64,000 nucleotides of DNA from Gnetum montanum (taxonomy: Eukaryota > Streptophyta > Gnetopsida > Gnetales > Gnetaceae). The position numbers and the translations under genes are program-made. The DNA lies in NCBI GenBank assembly GCA_015680685.1, contig MNCI01010443.1:411483-475482 (forward strand). The letters run 5' to 3'. The stretch's first letter is position 1. Each line of letters opens with the position of its first letter. Shown piece after piece: positions 56,531 to 64,000 of this stretch. The notes under the pieces are model-generated. The model saw nothing but the letters and a program-made list of their open reading frames with translations. It was not told where the DNA came from and searched no databases.

Positions 56531-58639
56531 CAGGAGGCTCATCCGGTGTTGCTAGGCTTGGGTTCTGAACGAGTTGACAGAACCGGTCGTGTCTTTGGAT
56601 GGTCGCAGGGGATAACTGTTTATGCTTCATTAACCCAGCCTTCAAGAGTTGATCGAAGAGCTGGGATGGCTTCATTGGCAAAGGCGTGTATTGAGAGGGT
56701 TCTTTCCTCTCGAAATTTTGCATACGGTTTGTTGGGTTCTGTTGCGATGATGATTCTTGCGTTGCGGGAGTTGGTTTATTGTAGTTAGTAGGGGTTACCG
56801 GCAGTTTGTTTTGTTGTTGCACCCCCGCTATCGCCGCTATAGTTGCCTTAGCCTTCTCTTTATCTTTTTTAGTGTGTTGATTTTTAAAGGCTAGGTATGC
56901 AGGGTCATGGTTGTTTTGGGTCGCTTCTTCTATGTTTTTAATTTGTACAAACGCTTGGTTGAGATTACGCGCGTTAAGGTAGTATAGCTTGGATTTAAAG
57001 AAATCATTGATGGCCCCTTTTAGAATAGTAAGCAGGTAGGTCTGGGAGATTGGCTCATGCAGCTCGTTGAGAGCGGTGCTCCACCTCTGAATAAATTTCT
57101 GTACAAGTTCAAGCGGTGCTTGCTTGACCTGTATGAGGCTGTCCAGTGTGGCCTCAAGTTTCAAGTTGTATTTGAACCTGGTCACAAACTGGTGTAATAA
57201 GTCTCCCAAGGAGAAGATGGAATTCCTTGGCAGCGCCAGATACCAATCAAGTGCTCTCCCCACGAGGGACATGGGGAACACTCGGAGAATGGCATGGGGC
57301 CATGCCTAGAGTAGCGCGCATTCTAACCTAAATGTTATTAAATGAGCGTTGAGGTCTGTCTCGCCGTTGTATTTGGTTAGTGCTGGTAAGGAGATGCCTT
57401 TGGGCAAAGTTAAGGGTGGGATAGAAGAGCTGATGGGGTCATCGTGGTAGAAGTCCACTACCTTCAATTCCCCGTCGGCGGCTGTTTTGAGGCGTTTTAC
57501 CTCATCGGTTAATTCTTGCATCAGTTTTTTGACGTCTACCCAATCTTGGGCACTCAGTAACATGGCAGCTTGAGGTTGTGGTATATTGTACGGGTTAGAC
57601 TATTGGATGGTGGGTTGAAAGGTGGAAAGTTGTGCGGTCGGCAGTTGTGCTTGTGGAAAGTTTACAGTGGGTGGTACTAAGGTCGGCACGTTATAGGGGA
57701 AGGGCTGTTGTTGCTGTGGTCGCAGCTGTATCGGGGGAGCGTTGGCTGGTGGCACCGTGTGGGGTGGCACGTGGTGGTGAGAGGGTTGGTGTGACGGCAC
57801 ACCCATCGTTGGCCATTGCCCAGCCACGTTGTACAAAGGGACTCCTTGTTGGGTTACGGTGGTCGAGGGGCTGCATGCGCTTGAATATGCGGGATGTAAT
57901 GAGCGGATGTGGATGCTGGTACCACGTGTGGCATCCCTATCACTCAGGGTGGGAATGTCACTCCCATGCTATCGTGAGGGGGCGGTGCTTGTGAGGATGA
58001 GCTTACAGCTGCAGCGGGGATGATTGCAAGAGGGAATGTATTAGGTTGGGAGTCGCTCGGGGGAGGAATATGCACTAGTGCTGATGTTTCTGGTGGCGGT
58101 GCTTGGGCCTGGGTGAACCTAAGGGGTTGGAGGGGCATGACCTCCCCTGTGTCTGGATGAAAAATAGGGTTGATATGGTTTTGCGGACTGAGGGTGTGAT
58201 AGGAGTCCTCGTGCTCTGATTGGGCAGCGAATTCGTCCTCTTCTTCCAGTTGGGGATCCACCGTAGGCTGATCCAACGAGTGGCCCCTGTGTAGGAGGAG
58301 CTGTGTGACGAGCTCCGAGTACTGCTCTGGAACGGGGATTACATCATACGGGGAAGGGATGAACTCGTGTCCCCCCCTGTAAAAGAGTTCGAACTGCCTC
58401 TTTACTTCCATTTCGGCTCGATCCACAACCAGGCCGGCCTGTATGTTAATACATATGAAGTTATACTGGTCCTAGGTTATAATGTTGGAGGCTGGGTTCC
58501 TCCCTTATAACCTTAAGGACCGGCGGGGCCCCACTGTGGGTTGTACTCTCAAGTGTTGTGCGACGGGCTGTTGGACAGCCATGGTGTCTAGGATGTTAAT
58601 GACCTGGGTAGTGGCAGCGGTGGTGTTCACGGGGTTCAT
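56475..58639 (-). pseudogene. gag: Element C gag
   Basis: ATG 58639 (MNPVNTTAATTQV) begins an N-terminal module with RRSLRL and, after two stops, DQYNFICINIQAGLVV, RAEMEVKRQFELFY and the acidic EEEDEFAAQSEHEDS. A proline/glutamine-rich stretch with frame changes (about 57950-57600) leads to the Gag core: DFYHDDPI, KYNGETDLNAHLITFR, SLVGRALDWYLALPR, RFKYNLKLE, VQKFIQRWSTALNELHEP. The C-terminal part is Lys/Gln-rich. One TAG (57308-57306) splits the core where B has Gln, and a frameshift near 56530 separates it from the knuckle. Builds the virus-like particle. Confidence 0.9.
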
Positions 58640-59243
58640 GATGATATATTGCGGATGTGAAATGGTCTAAAGATGCGAAATTAATGTACTGCGCAGCGTA
58701 TAGCGTATACGCTTCAGCTAACAGCGTAAAATGACAGCGTATACAGCGTATATGTACGTAGCGTATATGGTCGGCGTAGACGAGTCTATGGCATAAGTGG
58801 GTCAGCGTATATGCTAGATAGCGTGTACAGCGTCAGGGCACAGCGTAAAAGGGTGCAATGTAAAAATAGGATAAAAGGTACAGCATAAAAACAAGATACA
58901 ATGTAAAACAAATCTAAGGCGTAAGGAATGACAGGGACAAAGTTGGCGTACAGTGTAGATAAGGTCGTCAGCGTAAGAGCGTGCAGCGTAAATAGACAAC
59001 AACGTAGCGTAAACTATGCGGCGTGAACTTTAACAGCTTTATGTGCAGCGTAGGGAAAATCTACAGAGAAAAATGTGTAGTATGTGTGTGCTAGCATAGA
59101 CGCTGGGGTTTCTGTGGACAGAGTCCACGTGAAGTTGGTAGCATAGACACTGAAAGACTTGTAGGAAGCGAGTCTTGAACAGGGCAGCAAAAACGCTGAT
59201 GAGCGTAGACACTGGGGAGCGTGCAGGCAAGGTTTTAGGTAAA
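58640..59243 (-). other. Element C 5' untranslated leader
   Basis: Non-coding, about 600 bases, rich in GCGTATAC and GCGTAAA words (58690-59040). It lies between the primer site and the gag start. Confidence 0.65.
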
Positions 59244-59262
59244 GGCCCTCCTTCTAGCGCCA
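59244..59262 (-). other. Primer-binding site of element C
   Basis: The reverse strand reads TGGCGCTAGAAGGAGGGCC, five bases from the LTR. It would pair with a tRNA ending CUAGCGCCA, which by recollection is plant tRNA-Asn(GUU). B differs at one base. Confidence 0.78.
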
Positions 59263-59267
59263 ATTTT

Positions 59268-60403
59268 TGTACCGCCTGAAATCGTCGGTCTCTGGCTGGA
59301 AGGAAACAGAGACCGTGGGATCGCAGGGCATGCACAGAAGACCCTACCTTCGCATGAGGGCGAGTTGGAATGCACGAAGGTAGAGTACCTTGGGTGGTCC
59401 GCACGCAGATCAGACAAGGATTTCCCCGAACATATACCAAAGTGCTACACGCTGGGTTATGCGTAAATGGCGTAACAGGCGTAAACGAGAGCGTAAACAG
59501 CGTAACAGATGTAGACAGGGCATAAATCTAAATGAGCGTAAACAGAAACACATGTAAGAAATTAGCGTAAACTGTAAACAATGGTATTACAGAGTGAAAG
59601 TATAGTGCACCGGTCTAACGCAGTTGTGATGGAACACAAGGCGGACAAAAAGCCCCGGTGAATGCAGGAATGACTCGGTTGGTTCGCACGGTAGGCGAAG
59701 CGTAGAGACTGTGTGCACAGTGTACAGGGCTTTCCAGCGTAAAAAGGTTTTAGCTCTAGTGCGCAGCGTAATTGCTCCTGGGTATGCTCTAGGATTTTTG
59801 CCCACCGACCTAGATGAAGTGGAAAATCGGGGCTTTTATACCGGTTGTTACGCTAGACTCAGGTTAGGAGACATGTGGCGCGTTGACCGGGTGCATACAA
59901 TTTACAAATATACAACATATTACATCTGCTGGGCGTATATGTGGGGCGTATACACTACATCAGGCCGGCGTATATGTTGGACGTGCTGGGCGTGTGTGAA
60001 CTTGGGTGGAGATACTATGGACGCTGGGCGTATACGCTGATGGATGGTGGGCATATACGCTAGGGCGTATACGCTGACGGTTGCCGACTTGCTTCAATTC
60101 TTGCTCTTCAGTACTGTCTTCATGCTGTCTTTGGAGATTTCATCATCGGGCGTATGCATCTGTTGTACCTGCCAAGCGTACATGTGAGGCGTGTACGTAG
60201 GGCGTGTAAGTTGGATGTATACGCTGTGGATGTCGGGCATAGACACTGGGCGTATACGCTGGTACCGCATACTTAGTGAAAATTAAGCATTTTGATCCCA
60301 AAGTTGCAATGTGTGACACCAAATGTAGCCATGGTTGTCCGTGGGTCCTAGGGACCTGCTTTTTGCTGGAGAAGTACCAAGCTCGGAATTTTGTGGTGTT
60401 TTA
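59268..60403 (-). repeat. Element C 5' LTR (right)
   Basis: 1136 bp, TGTACCGCC ... GTGTTTTA on the plus strand (CA changed to TA at the outer end). Reverse-strand TATA box TATAAAAGCC at 59840-59831. U3 carries the GCGTATACGC minisatellite (about 59930-60265), somewhat shorter than in the left LTR. This is the promoter for the gag-pol transcript. Confidence 0.93.
59831..59840 (-). promoter_or_regulatory. TATA box of the element C 5' LTR
   Basis: TATAAAAGCC on the reverse strand, downstream of the U3 palindrome array; conserved in both C LTRs and, as TATAAAAATC, in A. Confidence 0.65.
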
Positions 60404-60408
60404 CGAAC
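60404..60408 (+). repeat. Target-site duplication of element C, right copy
   Basis: CGAAC, identical to 42766-42770. Confidence 0.9.
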
Positions 60409-62225
60409 CTGTAGACATCTTTTCTAGGGTTAACATGAATCTGAATGCTTTCCGAATCACAAATTCTAGATTCCATGCTTTCACTTATCGAATTCTTTTG
60501 ATGCATGGGTGCAATGATTGATTATTAGCTACTTATTTCAATTTTCAAACGCAATATCACGGCTCACAGATTCTGGGCCCTACTTTTTCAACGAGTGCAG
60601 TCCGTGCAGTGCCATCGCTACCATGTTACCTGTCCTGCAAATTCAGGCGGTGCAAATTGACTGTAACTCTATGTATGCATGTTTTCATCGTATACTTCCA
60701 TCATCATCCATGGTAACGGCTCTTGCTTCGGAGGGATATGCTAAAATATTTTTCAAAACCCGTGTCATCACATTTTAGCAAAATGCCTAAACAAACATCA
60801 TCACCAAAGCTTTGACAACTAAGGGGTAGGAAACGCATACTGCAACCGAGAATCAAACAATGATGCCATGGTGCTCTAGGCGACCTTGTTGACATGAATC
60901 ATGTAGCCCCAATGATCCTCGCACATTCGTCATCTCATCGGTGTGTTATTATTGAAGTCATCTTTTCCTGACTGCACCACAAACCCATTCTCCATCACAA
61001 AATCTTTCAGCCAAGATGATGTTATTACTGCCGTAATCATGTCTCCTTTGCAAATGAAGATGAAATTGTTCACTTTTAAATGTAGATTTGGTACGGCTCA
61101 GACTTGGTCCAATGACTTCAATTTTACCCCACTCAATTTTACATGAAACTAGAGAAATGCTAGAAAATGTATTCTACAGGTTAGAAATAGGAGATAAAAA
61201 GAGAAGAAATGATATTTAATTGGTTTTGGTCCACAGACTGTTTTATTTTTAAAATTTAATAATCGAGTGATTCCAAGGGAAAAAAAAAACCACAAAGACT
61301 TGGGCCCAAGAAATACATAAAGAGGTAATTTGTCATAACATGTTTGGTTCAAAGAGTTGATTTGTTTATTTTTTAATAATTTGACAAAATATTATACCTG
61401 TTTGGGCTTATTAGTGATATCAAATTCAAATATACACAGCCTAACACCTCTAAATCTCATAGGGTATATATTTTAGAATTGATGACCCAAAGCAAGGTTC
61501 CTATTTCTTGGGCAAAGAAAATAATATACAAAGGCAACTCAACAATAGTAAGTAGTTGATATTTAGTGGGGAAGCTCTTTGTAACAAATGATTTGGATTA
61601 CTCGTATATAGTCTTAATAGTTTTGTTAAACTGAGTGTTCATCTGTCACTTTGTTTGGTGGGTATTTAATTTGGGTTTATATTTAATTTTAATGCTTAAA
61701 AAATCTGGTGGTCACCGTATATTTTTGTTTGGTGGTCACCGCAACTCAAAAAATCTGGTGCATGATCGTGAGATATACTTACAATGACAGCCTGGCATTT
61801 AAGACGTCCTTAGGATTTTTCTTGGCCGTCCATGTTTCTACCTTTACCTGAGCATCGGCCTAAAATTCATATAAGGCAAAAAGGTTTAAAATACGCATCG
61901 ACGAATAGATAATGGATGCCGTCATTGCATGTCAATTTTTGCGATGTGAAAGCCGCATGGGAGGTGACAAGCCACTGCATTCATTCAAAAAGTAGGGACC
62001 ATAATCACTGAAACGCATTCTCATTGTGAGAGTGTGCAGTCTCTTCAACGGAGCTGTCTAAACTGGGCCCTTTCCACGTTGTTTAGTTCAATGTTGGCAA
62101 GGTTTTTATCAGGTGCATGGCGTATACGTATTGTGCCAGGGTTAATTTCAATTTGGGATTTGTTCCAGATTGTTTTTATCTGCTTTAAAAAAACATGTGC
62201 AGCACATTCGAGGCAAGATATGAAC
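60409..62225. other. Flanking DNA without recognised genes
   Basis: No convincing coding frame, splice pattern or transposon protein. Base composition becomes AT-rich to the right. A near-duplicate TCTGGTGGTCACCG/TTGGTGGTCACCG pair sits at about 61702-61742. Confidence 0.5.
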
Positions 62226-62352
62226 TCAGGTCAGATCTTTATGCTATGCACATGGATGATTCTGTTGTCACATCTTTATGCTATGCACATGGATACTTTG
62301 ATATGGTACTCACATTAAACTCAGATCTTGATACTATGAACATGGATGATTC
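62226..62352 (+). repeat. Imperfect tandem repeat, three units
   Basis: Three units of about 35-50 bases share the core ATCTTTATGCTATGCACATGGAT (third copy ATCTTGATACTATGAACATGGAT). Short local duplication without other features. Confidence 0.7.
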
Positions 62353-62572
62353 ACATGAGTTGGCTTGGTTTGGCTTGGTTTAGTTAAGCAACTTTGACAT
62401 CAAATATTTCAAACCACAAAATATGTTTAATTTTTGGTGGCAAGAACTCCAAAGATGCATATTTGAAGTTCATGAAAGAACAAACACTGCATTCTTTGTT
62501 ACCTTGAAGTGTCTTGTGTTATGTTATGTTAACTTGTTTTCATTGATCATCAATATCCTTATAACTCTACAA

Positions 62573-62651
62573 TGCTTCCTAGAATTGAACCCAAGACTTA
62601 GAGCCTTTAAATCAAAAGTCTTATTACTAAGCTAACACCTCATTATTCTTT
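62573..62651 (-). repeat. tRNA-derived SINE-like copy 1
   Basis: The reverse strand reads AATAATGAGGTGTTAGCTTA, a tRNA A-box-like TTAGCTTAGTAATAAGACTT, then a B-box-like GGGTTCAATTC about 40 bases on. The same leader and A box recur at 63927-63960. Pol III-type internal promoters are the hallmark of SINEs. Confidence 0.5.
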
Positions 62652-63925
62652 TTACAAACTTGACACATGTCTTAGATATCTATCAAATCACAAACATAAT
62701 ATTTGGCCAACCAAAGAAACATAAAACAAGCATCATAACTCAAATCTTGATAAACCAAAGGTCAAATCCTATGTTTTTAGCATTCCAGAAATATTAGTAT
62801 GGTCAAATTTTTGATATGATATCAACTTAATGTAATTTATTAAGATTACACTTTTACAAGTATGTAAAACTAACTAAAAAATATACTTAGAGTTCCATTT
62901 TCAAGGTGAATAATAAAGGATATGGTCTAGATAGCAATGAGGTTCCAAATGCTCCATGAATATAGTACTTTATAATCATAATTGCATAATATAGAATGAA
63001 GAAAGCATGATTAATCATAATATCTAATAAAAAAAACTTTCAACAACAATTGAATTTCAACATTTAATCATTAAAGGTATAAAATATTTATAATTGAAAA
63101 TAAATGCTAGCAAGAAGAAAAGGATAGAAAAATTTAACAAGGAGATTGTATCCTATTTAGATAAAACGTTGGTTTAATCCCATTATTTAAAACATAGAAT
63201 ATAAGAAACTTATTAAAATGCATCTCAAAGCTTTAAATTAAGTAATTAAACCTCTATAAAATTTTATGTTCTAACACCTTGCATCTACAATGATCAATTA
63301 TTTACTTAAAAAATCTAATCAAGTATGACATACTATATTGATCTTAATTCTTGTTGTTGATGTTACCTTTAAACTCATGATGTAGGAAAGTCCAACTCAA
63401 ATGACCACATCAACACACTTTAACATAGATAATTTGAGTAAAGAAGAGGTGACCACACAATACTTGTGGTTGATCAGAAATGATGCATCTGTGAAATAAA
63501 ATTGTAAATGGCAAGATGTATCTCACTAATTCAGGCATCCCTAAATAGGATTGAAAACACTATGAAAAATGTTTCAATCATCATAAGCTATGAGTAAGAA
63601 TATCACAATATATCATACCAAATTCATACATGCTTAGCCCACACCCACTTTAAACATATACAAATATAACTATAAATATGAATGCAAAGTGTTTCAATCA
63701 TCACAAACTTTAGGTACCCATGTCACAATGTGTTATACCAACATTATACATACTTTATGGTACCAAGTATCTTAAAATGTTTCTATCAAAACCAATACTA
63801 AATGACTATAAATAAACTCATTTTACTTAATAATAAGAAAAATGGTTATGGTATTTCTAATGTTCTTAAATTTTAGAAGGTATACAGACCTAATAAAATT
63901 TCAATTTTAGTTTCTTGAATAACAA
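62652..63925. other. AT-rich flanking DNA, nothing recognised
   Basis: No coding potential, repeats with clear borders, or RNA gene seen. Stops are dense in all frames. Confidence 0.6.
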
Positions 63926-64000
63926 AATAATGAGGTGTTAACTTAGTGGTACAAGTCTTGGCTTGGTAACTCCCATATCACAATTTCAATTTCATAAGGC
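63926..64000 (+). repeat. tRNA-derived SINE-like copy 2 (runs off the window)
   Basis: AATAATGAGGTGTTAACTTA followed by GTGGTACAAGTCTTGG; it shares leader and A box with the reverse copy at 62573-62651. The B-box position (TTTCAATTTC) is decayed. Confidence 0.45.

Larger units (their letters stand above)
42771..60403 (-). mobile_element. Element C: complete 17.6-kb Tat-lineage retrotransposon with antisense gene
   Basis: LTRs at 42771-43945 and 59268-60403 and a perfect 5-bp duplication define the element. On the reverse strand: 5' LTR (right), primer site, gag, protease, [region with a forward-strand spliced gene flanked by hairpin arrays], RT, two RNase H domains, integrase, hairpin array, 3' region, polypurine tract, 3' LTR. 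The size, dual RNase H and the large block between PR and RT recall Ogre-type Tat elements. Pol has only three stops and no frameshift, so this is the best-preserved copy here. Confidence 0.95.

Noticed and set aside
60575-62000. Inverted match between GG-CCCTACTTTTT-containing ends near 60577 and 62000, as terminal repeats of a DNA transposon.
   Set aside because: About 27 bases with five mismatches, no target-site duplication and no further similarity inward.

Overview
The window looks like intergenic DNA from a large, repeat-rich land-plant genome; I found no ordinary host gene, rRNA or tRNA gene. Evidence for a plant: Tat- and Athila-lineage Ty3/gypsy retrotransposons (both plant-specific), a chromodomain-bearing chromovirus, a Ty1/copia remnant and tRNA-derived SINE-like copies. 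A conifer or another giant plant genome would fit, but the sequence alone does not settle the host.

Layout. 1-5283: 3' part of a forward Tat-type element (A: end of RT, RNase H domains, integrase, hairpin array, 3' LTR). 5284-13809: old, broken, mostly reverse-strand material: an LTR-like remnant, an Athila-like integrase and protease (E), and a truncated gypsy element inserted in it (F). 13810-40075: a chromovirus array, LTR-internal-LTR-internal-LTR (D), bounded by 5-bp duplications (cttat); both internal copies lack protease and reverse transcriptase and carry the same inverted RNase H-integrase block. 16412-33482: a 17.1-kb reverse-strand Tat-type element (B) inserted into the first D unit. 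40081-42770: Athila gag continuing E past D, a copia remnant and a SINE-like stretch. 42771-60403: a complete 17.6-kb reverse-strand Tat-type element (C) with a perfect cgaac duplication. 60409-64000: AT-rich DNA with two SINE-like copies.

The most interesting system is shared by B and C. Between protease and reverse transcriptase each carries an eight-exon gene on the OPPOSITE strand with GT-AG introns and matching exon order. The two protein series are strongly diverged but clearly homologous. In C this antisense gene has its own TATA box within a field of GCGTA motifs. Next to it, and again between integrase and the 3' LTR, are tandem arrays of a unit made of AGTTTA plus a tiny stem-loop; the stems differ between units and arrays but keep pairing (AGTC/GACT, CGTC/GACG, GGTC/GACC, CATC/GATG, GGCC/GGCC). 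Additional ORFs, some antisense, are known in the Tat lineage; a spliced antisense gene between PR and RT plus pairing-conserved hairpin arrays is, to my knowledge, unusual.

In B and C the gag-pro, then RT-RNaseH-RNaseH-integrase, would run from the right LTR leftward on the reverse strand, primed from a site that fits tRNA-Asn. All copies are decayed: pol reading frames are free of frameshifts but carry nonsense codons, mostly explained by C-to-T changes. The assembly has a 408-base gap, an apparently flipped 642-bp contig at 35727-36368, and an 80-bp duplication at a single N (33373).
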